64,000 nucleotides of DNA. Origin: Slackia sp. Lineage in GTDB: Bacteria; Actinomycetota; Coriobacteriia; Coriobacteriales; Eggerthellaceae. Within the stretch, counting starts at the first letter, position 1. Every line of letters starts with the position of its first letter. A program made the position numbers and the translations under genes. The DNA lies in the NCBI GenBank assembly GCA_029266945.1, contig JARIED010000008.1, positions 62,001 to 126,000 of the forward strand, given 5' to 3'. Under the pieces are notes generated by a model that had not been told where the DNA came from, ran no database searches, and saw only the letters and a program-made list of their open reading frames with translations. This document shows, one piece after another, positions 21,172-30,997 of the stretch.

Positions 21172-22260
21172 CTACAGGCCGAGGCCCTTGGCGACGTTGG
21201 CGATGAAGTCTTGCACGTTCGTTACGATGCCGCGCGACGAAAGCGACCCGCGGTCGGTGAGCTTGTTCACGGCGAATTCGGCGATATCCACGCAGTAGAA
21301 ATACACCTGACGCACCGTGCCGTCGGGAAGCGCGCGATACGACGGCGTCATGTTGCCGGTGGCGATGGTGTGCAGCATGGTTGCCATGCAGATCACCGTG
21401 GTGGCCTTGCGGATGTGGTCGCGCATGGCGTTTTGCGCTTCATAGGCGTTGCCGATGACGGGCGGCAGCGGGCCGTCATCGCGAATCGATCCCGCCAGCA
21501 CGTAGGGCACGTGGTTTTTCTCGAGGCTGTACATGATGCCGTCATGCACGTTTTCTTCCTCGATGAACTTCGCGATCGAGCCGTGGTATTTCACGCGATT
21601 GATGGTGTCGAGGTGGTGGTAGTGGCCACCTGGGCTGTTTTCCTGGGTATCGATATCCTGGCCGAGCGCGGTATGCAGATAGGCGCCTTCTAGGTCATGC
21701 GTAGCCAGCGCGTTGCCGGCGAACACCGCGTCGACGTAACCCGCTTCGATAATCTTCGAGAACGCCGTGCGTGAGAAGCCGTTGAACGAAAACGCCGGTC
21801 CCATGACCCACACCACGTAGCCGTGGTCGCGTTCGTATTTCAACAGCTCATAGAGTTCGTCGTAATCGCGCGAAAAGGCCGTTTCGCGGCTGCGGCCCAA
21901 ACGGAAGGCGAAGCTCTCTTTTGCGCGGTCGGGTTCGTCGAAGCCGTCGGTATGCACGTAAATGCCCTCTTCGGCGTTTTCCGTGCGTCCGCACACGATG
22001 GCGTCGCCCTGCTTGATGAAGCGGAACTCGCGCACGAAGATGCATCCGTCTTCATAGACCGCCACGCAATCCATGCGGCTGTCTTCGGCCAGAAGCCAAC
22101 GGCCGTCGATTTTGAAATACTCGGGATAGATGCTCAAAGCGTGGTAGCCCTCGGGCGCCACGGAGTCTTTGGGCGCGGGCGCCAGAGTGGCGTTCGGCGC
22201 ATCGACGAAGCGCGCCTGGTCGAAATCGGGCGGAGTGTAGGGTTTCAGCGTGAAGCTCAT
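21172..22260 (-). CDS. LOR/SDH (TIGR00300-like) domain protein, possible archaeal-type ornithine cyclodeaminase relative
   Basis: GPAFSFNGFSRTAFSKIIEAGYVDAVFAGNALATHDLEGAYLHTALGQDID resembles the LOR/SDH C-terminal domain. Confidence 0.65.
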   Translation of the reverse strand: MSFTLKPYTPPDFDQARFVDAPNATLAPAPKDSVAPEGYHALSIYPEYFKIDGRWLLAEDSRMDCVAVYEDGCIFVREFRFIKQGDAIVCGRTENAEEGIYVHTDGFDEPDRAKESFAFRLGRSRETAFSRDYDELYELLKYERDHGYVVWVMGPAFSFNGFSRTAFSKIIEAGYVDAVFAGNALATHDLEGAYLHTALGQDIDTQENSPGGHYHHLDTINRVKYHGSIAKFIEEENVHDGIMYSLEKNHVPYVLAGSIRDDGPLPPVIGNAYEAQNAMRDHIRKATTVICMATMLHTIATGNMTPSYRALPDGTVRQVYFYCVDIAEFAVNKLTDRGSLSSRGIVTNVQDFIANVAKGLGL

Positions 22261-22476
22261 GGGCGTTCGCCTCCAGGTGTGCGGCGCGGCGACCGCGCTT
22301 CGGCGCACGCATCGCATCGTCGTTCGGTCGCCGCCGCGCGGCGATGTTTCGCTGCTGATTCTAGCAGAAGCGCCGTGCGGCGTTTTGCATGAGGAAAGGG
22401 TTGTTGCGCCGTCGTGCCGCAGAAAAGACCGACCCCCGAAGGAGCCGGTCTTGAAGCGCTATTCCGATGTTTCGGG

Positions 22477-23895
22477 CTATTCCGCATCGGCGGATTCGGC
22501 CTTTTTGTCGGCGAACTCCATCTTCTGGCCGCGCGTCTTGGCGCACATGCTCACGGCGCTGCCGAGCGCGATGAGTGCGATGGCGTTGGGAAGCACCATA
22601 AGCTGGTTGAACATGTCGGCGAGCTCCCAGACCAAATCGTTGGCGAGTAGCGAGCCGATGAAGATGAACACGAGCGCGATGCAGGAGAACACCGGCACGG
22701 CCTTTTTGCCGAAGAGGTACTCGATGTTGATCTTCGCGAACAGGTTCCAGCTGATGATCGTGGAGAAGGCGAAGAACAGCAGGCAGACGGCGACGAAGAT
22801 GTTGCCGCCCGTGGTGCCGAACAGGCTGCCGAAGGCGATTTGGGCCATGTTGGTCTTATCGACGCTGTCATAGAGGCCTTGGGCAAGCAGGCCGTCGCCC
22901 ACGTACAGGGTGACGATGCAGGTCAGAGCGGTGATGGTAACCACGACGAAGGTATCGACGAACACGGCCACGATGGCAACGACGCCCTGCTCGTGCGGGT
23001 TCTTCACGTTGGCCATGGCGTGCGCGTGCGGGGTGGATCCCATGCCGGCCTCGTTGGAGAACAGACCGCGCTTGGCGCCCTGGGAGAGGGCTGCAATCAG
23101 GCCGAAGGTGACGCCGCCGACGGATGCCTGCGGGTTGAAGGCGCATTCGAAGATCAGGGCGAAGGCTGCGGGAACTTCGGATGCGTTCACGATGAGCACG
23201 CCGATGCCGCCGATCAGATAGATGACCGCCATGATCGGGACCATCTTCTCGGTGACGGAGGCGATGCGGCTTACGCCGCCCAGGAAGATGAAGCCGCCGG
23301 CGACCACGATGATCAGGCCCATGACCCAGGTGGGAATGCCGAAGGCGGTGTTGCAGGTGGATGCGATCGAATTGGACTGCACCATGCAGCCCATGATGCC
23401 GAGCGCGAGCACGATGGCGATGGCGAAAAATCCTGCGAGGAATCTGCCGAACTTGCCTTTGAATGCGGTTCTGATGTAATAGACCGAGCCGCCGTGGACA
23501 GTGCCGTCGGCATCGACGCGGCGGGTTTTCTGGGCAAGGACGGCCTCGGCGTAGTTGGTGGCCATGCCAAGGAACGCGATGACCCACATCCAGAAGATGG
23601 CGCCCGGGCCGCCGATCAGGATGGCGCCGCATGCGCCCACGATGTTGCCGGTGCCGACCTGCGCGGCGATCGCGGTGGCGAGCGCCTGGAACGAGCTCAT
23701 GCCGCTTTTATGCTTGCCGCCGTTGAGAGAGAAATTGCCGAAGACGCCCTTCAGGCCTTCGCCGAAACAGCGAACTTGTACGAATCGGGTTTTGATGGTG
23801 AAGAAGAGACCCGTGCCGATAAGCAGAATGATCAGCACGTAATTCGAAAGATACGAATTGACGGTTTGGACGAATGTGAGCAGTGCGGCTTCCAC
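22477..23895 (-). CDS. Alanine/glycine:cation symporter (AGCS) family
   Basis: QVGTGNIVGACGAILIGGPGAIFWMWVIAFLGMATNYAE, FSNEAGMGSTPHAHA; downstream of a glycine riboswitch. Confidence 0.93.
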   Translation of the reverse strand: MEAALLTFVQTVNSYLSNYVLIILLIGTGLFFTIKTRFVQVRCFGEGLKGVFGNFSLNGGKHKSGMSSFQALATAIAAQVGTGNIVGACGAILIGGPGAIFWMWVIAFLGMATNYAEAVLAQKTRRVDADGTVHGGSVYYIRTAFKGKFGRFLAGFFAIAIVLALGIMGCMVQSNSIASTCNTAFGIPTWVMGLIIVVAGGFIFLGGVSRIASVTEKMVPIMAVIYLIGGIGVLIVNASEVPAAFALIFECAFNPQASVGGVTFGLIAALSQGAKRGLFSNEAGMGSTPHAHAMANVKNPHEQGVVAIVAVFVDTFVVVTITALTCIVTLYVGDGLLAQGLYDSVDKTNMAQIAFGSLFGTTGGNIFVAVCLLFFAFSTIISWNLFAKINIEYLFGKKAVPVFSCIALVFIFIGSLLANDLVWELADMFNQLMVLPNAIALIALGSAVSMCAKTRGQKMEFADKKAESADAE

Positions 23896-23944
23896 GTTAC
23901 CTCCTCAGGGCACATCGAGAAGCCTCTGGGGAGCGAATGAATCC

Positions 23945-24115
23945 GCCGACTGTCGTCGGAAGAACCGTTCTCTGTCCTTTTGCCTGAGAGATTCGGCTTC
24001 GTAAGAGGGCACATGGGAATGCGCGCTGCCCGAAAGCCTTGCACCGTCGGCACTCATTTAAGAGTTCTCCAGAGGTTTCTCCACTTCCGGTCTCGACCGA
24101 TCCCGAAAGCTTCAA
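23945..24115 (-). promoter_or_regulatory. Glycine riboswitch (apparently single aptamer)
   Basis: Reverse complement reads ggagaaacctctggagaac...gccgacggtgcaaggctttcgggc...cgaatctctcaggcaaaaggacagag, the gcvT-type aptamer core. Confidence 0.92.
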
Positions 24116-24479
24116 CGAAATGGTATGGCGGCATTATCGTACGAAAGCATGCGAATATGCAAGAAAAAGTTGTCGCGTCGACGAAGAAAGGGGTTTCATC
24201 GCATGAATCGCCGCAGACGGCACGGTGCGGAGCGCGAACGGCGAAGCGTGTCGGCCAGGACGGAGGAAGCGCCGTGCTCGTCGACGCTCGCGCCGTTCGC
24301 CGACGAACTGCCGTTCGCGAAATTGCGCCGGTTTCGCGTCTTTCGCCCGCGCATCGGCGCTATCATGCTTTAGCATGCAAGAGCAATGAGGCCTCCGCCC
24401 GTCGCAGCGGGCACTGCGTCCGCGCGGCATATACGGCCGAGGCGTTTCGCGTTCGACGATTCACGAAGAAGGGTGGACC

Positions 24480-25682
24480 ATGGCGAAGATTCAGATGACC
24501 ACGCCGCTGGTTGAGATGGACGGCGACGAGATGACCCGTATTATCTGGCAGATGATCAAAGACGATCTGATCTGCCCGTTCGTCGACTTGAAGACCGAGT
24601 ATTACGACCTGGGCTTGGAACATCGCAACGAGACCGACGACGCCGTGACGGCGGAGTCGGCCGAGGCCACCAAGCGCTTGGGCGTCGCCGTGAAGTGCGC
24701 GACGATCACTGCCAATGCCGCCCGTGTGGAGGAATACGGCCTCAAGCAGATGTGGAAGAGCCCCAACGGCACCATTCGCGCCATGCTCGACGGCACGGTG
24801 TTTCGCGCCCCCATCGTGGTGCGCGGCATCGAGCCGTGCGTGAGCAATTGGAAGGCGCCGATCACGCTGGCCCGCCATGCATACGGAGACGTGTACAAGA
24901 ACGCCGAGATGCGCATTCCCGGAGCCGGAAAGGTGGAGCTGGTCTATACGGCGGCCGACGGCACCGAAGAGCGCGAGCTGGTGCACGAATTCGACGGTCC
25001 GGGCGTCGTGCAGGGCATGCACAATCTGGACGCTTCGATCGAAAGCTTCGCGCGCAGCTGCTTCAACTATGCGCTCGACACGCGCCAGGACGTGTGGTTC
25101 TCCACCAAAGACACCATCTCCAAGAAGTACGACCATCGCTTCAAGGACATTTTCCAGGAAATCTTCGATGCCGAATACAAGGAGCGTTTCGACGAGGAGG
25201 GCATCGAGTATTTCTATACGCTGATCGACGACGCCGTGGCGCGCGTGATGAAGTCCAAGGGCGGTTTCATCTGGGCCTGTAAGAACTATGACGGCGACGT
25301 GATGAGCGATATGGTGTCGTCCGCGTTCGGTTCGCTCGCCATGATGACTTCCGTTCTGGTCTCGCCCGACGGCGTGTTCGAGTACGAGGCGGCCCACGGC
25401 ACGGTGCAGCGCCACTACTACAAGCACCTCAAGGGCGAAGAGACGTCTACCAATTCGGTGGCCACCATCTTCGCGTGGTCGGGCGCGCTGCGCAAGCGCG
25501 GCGAGTTGGACGGCCTGCCTGAACTCACGGCCTTCGCCGACCGTTTGGAGAAGGCGACGATCGATACGATCGAGGCGGGCGAGATGACGGGCGACCTGGC
25601 TTTGATCGCCACGATCGAAAACCCCGTGAAGCTTTCGACGCGCGGGTTCATTCAGGCGATCGCGAAGCGCCTGGCCGCATAG
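24480..25682 (+). CDS. icd: Isocitrate dehydrogenase (NADP-dependent, dimeric eukaryote-like type)
   Basis: [74 protein letters not shown]. Confidence 0.95.
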   Translation: MAKIQMTTPLVEMDGDEMTRIIWQMIKDDLICPFVDLKTEYYDLGLEHRNETDDAVTAESAEATKRLGVAVKCATITANAARVEEYGLKQMWKSPNGTIRAMLDGTVFRAPIVVRGIEPCVSNWKAPITLARHAYGDVYKNAEMRIPGAGKVELVYTAADGTEERELVHEFDGPGVVQGMHNLDASIESFARSCFNYALDTRQDVWFSTKDTISKKYDHRFKDIFQEIFDAEYKERFDEEGIEYFYTLIDDAVARVMKSKGGFIWACKNYDGDVMSDMVSSAFGSLAMMTSVLVSPDGVFEYEAAHGTVQRHYYKHLKGEETSTNSVATIFAWSGALRKRGELDGLPELTAFADRLEKATIDTIEAGEMTGDLALIATIENPVKLSTRGFIQAIAKRLAA

Positions 25683-25713
25683 GGCTTTCGCGAAGATTCT
25701 GACAGATGTGAAA

Positions 25714-25748
25714 GCCTGGGGCGCATTCGGCGCTCCAGGCTTTTTTCG
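25714..25748 (+). terminator. Intrinsic terminator after icd
   Basis: aaagcctggggcgcattcggcgctccaggcttttttcg. Confidence 0.85.
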
Positions 25749-25892
25749 TAGGGGCGGCGCGCTTGTATATGCGGCTGCTCGTCGATAGGCGCGCATTCCG
25801 TGCATGAGCGCGAGACCGCCGTTCGCCGACAGAGCGTATGTCGTGCCGCATCCGCGTTTATCGCGGTCTTTGATTTGCGGCTCGCCGCGTGC

Positions 25893-26831
25893 CTAGAACC
25901 ACTTCAGACGCTTGAGGATGGCGAGCATGATCGCAAGCACGCCGCCGGTGATGCCCGTGACGATCGCGAATCCGTAGGGCGAGTCGGCCAGCGGGATGCC
26001 TTCGAGGTTCATGCCGAATACGCCGCCGATCACCGTTGGAACGCACAGCACAAGCGTGATCGTGGCCACCAGTTGCATGGTGTGGTTGAGGTCGTAATCC
26101 ATCATCAGGCCGAAATGGTTGATCGTGGAGTCTAGGATCTCGGAATAGATCTTCGTGGTTTCGAGAGCCTGCTTGTTCTCGATGATCGCGTCGTCTAGAA
26201 CTTCCAACGCTTCCGGGTCGTAGGACGATGCCGCATAGCGCCGGTAGCGCTCGAAGATGTTGTCGTTGGCGGTCAGCGAGGTTTTGATATAGACGAGCGA
26301 CGCATCGAGGGCGTAGAGCTCTTCGAGGTCTTTACGCTCGGGTTTGTCGGCGGCGTCGGACAGGCCGATGCGACGCCTGTTGATCGCGTGCAGCGACGAG
26401 AAATACGCCTCGGACGAGGCGATGAGGATGTCGCTCGCGAACGCCTTGATGTCGGAGGTGTCATGCACGTTGCGCCATGATTTCAAGATGGCGATCAGGG
26501 GAACGCGATAGGCCGAGCACACGGAGATGACGTGCTCCGACGTTTCGAAAATGCCGATAGGAATGGTGGTGTAACGCTTCCTTTCGGCATTTTTGACGTG
26601 CATGGGCGTGTCGATGATGAACATGGTGTAGTCGGCGTTACGTTCGATGCGCGAAACCTCTTCGAGGTCGAGCGGCGCGCGGATGTCGTCTTCATCGATG
26701 CCGAAACGGCGCGCGATGGAGAGCAGCTCGTCGCTCGTCGGCTCGAACAGCGCGATCCAGCAGCCCGGGCGCTCTTCGTCGATTTTGGTCAGAATGCGGG
26801 ATTGTTCGTCGGTGTGGAAGTATTCGATCAC
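25893..26831 (-). CDS. CorA family Mg2+/Co2+ transport protein
   Basis: C-terminal GVFGMNLEGIP GMN motif between two TM helices. Confidence 0.92.
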   Translation of the reverse strand: MIEYFHTDEQSRILTKIDEERPGCWIALFEPTSDELLSIARRFGIDEDDIRAPLDLEEVSRIERNADYTMFIIDTPMHVKNAERKRYTTIPIGIFETSEHVISVCSAYRVPLIAILKSWRNVHDTSDIKAFASDILIASSEAYFSSLHAINRRRIGLSDAADKPERKDLEELYALDASLVYIKTSLTANDNIFERYRRYAASSYDPEALEVLDDAIIENKQALETTKIYSEILDSTINHFGLMMDYDLNHTMQLVATITLVLCVPTVIGGVFGMNLEGIPLADSPYGFAIVTGITGGVLAIMLAILKRLKWF

Positions 26832-27005
26832 GACGGCTCCCTTCTATCGGATTCGAGACGCTTGCGGTTCGCGCCATCATAGTCGAACATGCGAGAAAAT
26901 GACGTCGATCTGACATGATGCGCAGACAATTGCCGCCAGGACGGGCCGCGCAACGAAAGAAGCCTCCCGAAGGGGAGGCTTCTTCGAAGATTGCGGAACG
27001 GATCC

Positions 27006-28430
27006 TTATTCTTTGCCGGTCCAGCAGTAGGTGCAGATCTTCGAGGGATCGATGCCGATGCCCTCGAGCATGCCGTCGAGCGACTGGTAGCCCAGCGAAT
27101 CGAAGCCGAGCTTCTCACAGATGGTGCGCAACAAGCACTTGCCGCGCTCGGTGGAGGCGTCGGCGTACTCGTCGAGATGCTTCTGGCCCTCGTCGCCTTC
27201 GAGTTCCTGGATCGTGCGGCGCGAGATGAGGTCCATCTCGGATTTGCTGCTCGAGAAGCTCAGGTACTTGCAGCTGAACATGATCGGCGGGCAGGCGGAG
27301 CGCATGTGCACTTCCTTGGCACCTGCGCCGTAGAGGAAGTCGACCGTCTCGCGCAGTTGGGTGCCGCGCACGATGGAGTCGTCAACCAGCAGCAGCTTCT
27401 TGTCGGCGATCAGCTCGGGGACGGGAACCTGCTTCATCTTGGCGACGCGGTTGCGCACCTCCTGGTTGGAGGGCATGAACGAACGCGCCCAGGTGGGGGT
27501 GTATTTGATGAAGGGGCGGGTGAAGGGCGTCTTGCTCTCGGTGGAGTAGCCGATCGCGTGCGGCACGCCGGAGTCGGGCACGCCGGCGACGTAGTCGACC
27601 TCGGGAAGCCTGCCCTGGGCCGCCTCGTCGCGGGCCATGATGGCGCCGTTACGGTAGCGCACCACTTCGACGTTCTGGCCTTCATAGTTGGAGTTCGGGT
27701 ATCCGTAGTAGGTCCACAGGAACGCGCAGATCTTCATATCGTCGCCTGCGGGCGCGATGGTCTCGTAGGAATCGGCGTTCACGCGCACGATTTCGCCCGG
27801 TCCCAGCTCGTATTCGTCGTCGTAGCCCAGCTTATGGTAGGGGAACGACTCGAACGAGATGCAGTGGCCGTCTTCGTTTTTGCCAACGAGTACCGGCAGG
27901 CGGCCCATCTTGTCGCGCGCGGCGAGGATTTCGCCTTCATCGGTTATGATGAGCAGGGTCAGCGAGCCGTCGATGGCCTCTTGTGCGAACTTGATGCCGT
28001 CGACGAAATTGTCCTTCTGGTTGATCAGGGCAGCCACCAGTTCGGTGTTGTTCACGTTGCCCGAACTCATCGCCATGAACTGCTTGCCGCCTGCCGAGAA
28101 GCATTCCTCGATCAGCTGTTCCGCGTTGTTGATGATGCCCACCGTCGTGATGCCGAAGGTGCCCAGATGGGAGCGGACGAGCAAGGGCTGCGGGTCGGTG
28201 TCGCTGATGCATCCGATGCCGCTGCCTCCATGGAAGCCCTGAAGGTCGGCCTCGAACTTCGTTCGAAACGGCGTGTTCTCGATCGAATGGATTTCCTTTT
28301 GGAATCCGGTCTCGGAATCGAAGAAGATCATGCCTGCGCGACGCGTTCCCAAGTGGGAGTGGTAGTCGACGCCGAAGAACACGTCGAGAACCACGTCATG
28401 ATGGGACGCGGCTCCGAAAAATCCGCCCAT
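27006..28430 (-). CDS. Amidophosphoribosyltransferase (PurF) family protein lacking N-terminal catalytic Cys
   Basis: Class-II GATase-like N-domain beginning MGGFFG (not MCG), PRTase motif LLLVDDSIVRGTQLRETV, C-terminal ICTYCWTGKE. Confidence 0.88.
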   Translation of the reverse strand: MGGFFGAASHHDVVLDVFFGVDYHSHLGTRRAGMIFFDSETGFQKEIHSIENTPFRTKFEADLQGFHGGSGIGCISDTDPQPLLVRSHLGTFGITTVGIINNAEQLIEECFSAGGKQFMAMSSGNVNNTELVAALINQKDNFVDGIKFAQEAIDGSLTLLIITDEGEILAARDKMGRLPVLVGKNEDGHCISFESFPYHKLGYDDEYELGPGEIVRVNADSYETIAPAGDDMKICAFLWTYYGYPNSNYEGQNVEVVRYRNGAIMARDEAAQGRLPEVDYVAGVPDSGVPHAIGYSTESKTPFTRPFIKYTPTWARSFMPSNQEVRNRVAKMKQVPVPELIADKKLLLVDDSIVRGTQLRETVDFLYGAGAKEVHMRSACPPIMFSCKYLSFSSSKSEMDLISRRTIQELEGDEGQKHLDEYADASTERGKCLLRTICEKLGFDSLGYQSLDGMLEGIGIDPSKICTYCWTGKE

Positions 28431-28596
28431 TGCGTACCTTTCATCGTCGGTTGTGTGTTGAAACAGAAAGTATAAACCCCGAAGCCCGCCTGGGTGGGGC
28501 GAGCTTCGTGTTGCAGCGATTATTCAAATTATCGGAACAAATACGCCGTGCTTGCACGCCTGCGTTGCGTACGGCACGTATTTTCCGCTTTTTCCC

Positions 28597-30783
28597 TTAG
28601 CCGAGCAAGGGCGTCAGGGCGCCGGGCGCTAGGATGACGATGCGTCCCGTGGCGCGCGAGATGCTCGTGTACAGGCGATTGCGCGCCACGCGTCCGTCGC
28701 CGAACACCTCGGCGCGGGCGTCGGGGATGATCACCTGGTCGAACTCGAGGCCCTTGGCGAACTCGAGCGTCATGAGCACGACGCCGCTCGCGGGAAGCGT
28801 GGCGTCGTCGGAAATCACGGCGGGCGCGTTTTCGCCCAGGATGGACCGGACGCGCTTGAGCGATGCGCGGCTGTCGGCGATCACGGCGGTCAGGCCGGCC
28901 ATGCCGCGCGCTTGCTCGACGGCGTCGCGCAGGGCGTCTTCGTAGGCGCCCTTGTCGTCGAAGGCGGCGATGCGCGGTTCTGCACGCTCGTGCTGTACCG
29001 AGGAGACGCGCATGCGGTCTTCTTTCGGCATGAGCTTCGTGAACAACTCCGTGATCTGCGGAGACGAGCGGTAGCTCGTCAGGAGGCGGCATTCCTGCAC
29101 TTTCGACCCTGCGTGCTCGAACACCGATTCGATTTCGGCGAACGAGGCCGTGTGGTCCTTGATCGCCTGGTTCTCGTCGCCCAGAAGCAGGAAGCGGGCG
29201 CGGCGGAAATAGCGACGCAACACCATGAGCTGGGCGCAGGTGTAGTCCTGCACCTCGTCGACCATGACGTATTTGACGCTTGCGTCGCCCATGCCGCTTA
29301 CGGCCATCTTCAGATAGACCCATTCGACCGGCAGCAGGCCTTCGGCGCCCAGGATGCGCATGCCGATGCGGTCGATGCGCAGCCATTCGTCGCGCTCGAC
29401 GATGCCGAAGGCGGCGGCGTAGCGGTCGTGGAGGTAGGTCAGCGTGCATTCGCGCAGCTCGGCGTCGGTCTGCGGTGCGATGGTCTCGTGGAAGATGCGC
29501 ACCTGCTCCTGGACCGAAAGCGACGTGACCTCGTTTTGCGCGCGCTCGGTGGCCGCCATCTGCTTCAGGCGGCTTTCCAGGCGCTTGTGCAGTTCCTCGC
29601 GCATGAGCGTGACCAGGTGCGGACCTGCGGGAATGCGGCGGAATCTGTCAGCCGCCTGACGGATCTGGCCGGCGGAGATGAGCTGCGTGCCGTCGCAGAC
29701 GATGTCTTTGAAGTCGTCGGGGTCGAACACGAGTCCGCGCACGGCCTCGTCGATGCGCGCCAGGGCTTCCGGGGAGATGTCGGCGCGGCCGCGGCTGCGA
29801 TCGGCCGGCATGACGCTTGCCATGAACTGGTCGAACGTCATGGTCTCGGGGTTGCTTTCGCCCAGGTCGGGCAGCACCTGCTCGATGTAGCGACTGAACA
29901 CCGGGTTCGGCGTGATCAGGCACACTTCCTCGGGCTTGAGCGTTTCGCGATGCTGATAGAACAGGTAGGCGATGCGCTGCATGAGCACGGAGGTCTTGCC
30001 GGAGCCCGCGATGCCGTTGACCAGCAGGACGTCGACGTCTTCGTGACGGATGACCTCGTTCTGCTCTTTCTGGATGGTGGCGGTGATCGCCTTCATGTGC
30101 GAGGAGCGCTCCTGCGAAAGCGAGGCCAGAAGCATGGCGTCCTGGATGGCCACGGCGGTGTCGAAATAGGCGTTCAGGCGGTCGGCCTCGATGTCGAATT
30201 GGCGGCGCAGCTTGAGGTCCACGTTGATGGTGCGGCCGTTGGCCTTATACGACGTGGGGCCGTTCTCCTGGTTGTAGTACACCTCGGCCACGGGCGAGCG
30301 CCAGTCAACCACGAGGCGTTTGTAGTTGTCGTCGGAGATGCCGGCGTTGCCGATGTAGAGCTCCTTGGGCGCATCGCCCGGCTTGAACTGCAGCGCCACT
30401 TTGGCGAAGTAGGGCTGGTGCATGAGCAGGCGCACCTTCTGCAGATTCTGGAAGTTGAGCTCCTGGGCCGCGTTGTACAGGTCGATCGTCTTGTTGGCCG
30501 AGGCGAATTCGGCGTAGGTCTCGAAGGCTTCGCCCATGCTGGCGAAGTTGCCGGTGAGCTCGTCGGCGAGCATCTCCTTATCGGCCGCCACGTCGTCGTC
30601 GAGTTTCTGAATCTTGGCGACAAGGGCCTGCTCCATGGCCGCGAGCTTCGCGTAGGTCTCGCTCAGGTGCCGACGCTCTTCGACCAGGATAGGGTCGTCG
30701 GTTCGTTCGTCCTGGTCGCAGGCGGGCGACGCCTGGTCGCTCGCGGTGCGGGGCAGGTTCGGTTGTGCTGGGTCGGTGAACAC
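28597..30783 (-). CDS. HelD-like UvrD/Rep superfamily ATPase (RNA polymerase-associated helicase-like)
   Basis: VVDWRSPVAEVYY, VNGIAGSGKTSVLMQRIAYL, VMVDEVQDYTCAQLMVLRRYF, YTSISRATGRIVIL. Confidence 0.88.
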   Translation of the reverse strand: MFTDPAQPNLPRTASDQASPACDQDERTDDPILVEERRHLSETYAKLAAMEQALVAKIQKLDDDVAADKEMLADELTGNFASMGEAFETYAEFASANKTIDLYNAAQELNFQNLQKVRLLMHQPYFAKVALQFKPGDAPKELYIGNAGISDDNYKRLVVDWRSPVAEVYYNQENGPTSYKANGRTINVDLKLRRQFDIEADRLNAYFDTAVAIQDAMLLASLSQERSSHMKAITATIQKEQNEVIRHEDVDVLLVNGIAGSGKTSVLMQRIAYLFYQHRETLKPEEVCLITPNPVFSRYIEQVLPDLGESNPETMTFDQFMASVMPADRSRGRADISPEALARIDEAVRGLVFDPDDFKDIVCDGTQLISAGQIRQAADRFRRIPAGPHLVTLMREELHKRLESRLKQMAATERAQNEVTSLSVQEQVRIFHETIAPQTDAELRECTLTYLHDRYAAAFGIVERDEWLRIDRIGMRILGAEGLLPVEWVYLKMAVSGMGDASVKYVMVDEVQDYTCAQLMVLRRYFRRARFLLLGDENQAIKDHTASFAEIESVFEHAGSKVQECRLLTSYRSSPQITELFTKLMPKEDRMRVSSVQHERAEPRIAAFDDKGAYEDALRDAVEQARGMAGLTAVIADSRASLKRVRSILGENAPAVISDDATLPASGVVLMTLEFAKGLEFDQVIIPDARAEVFGDGRVARNRLYTSISRATGRIVILAPGALTPLLG

Positions 30784-30997
30784 GATGTCTCCTTGGGATT
30801 CGTCGGTTGTGCATCGGCGGGCGGCCTGTGCGAAACGCCGCCGCCCTGAAAAGGTATTCCGGGTACAATGGCACATGCGCGCACGCTCGGGGAGGTGGCG
30901 CGTCATTTTGCACGATAACTACGGCTTGCGGCGTCCGCGTCCGCACGCTTTCGCCGTCCGCGCACGGACGGATTCTCGATGACGGATAGAGGTTCTT

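Noticed and set aside
28912-30849. 645-aa plus-strand ORF
   Set aside because: Antisense shadow of the HelD-like gene.
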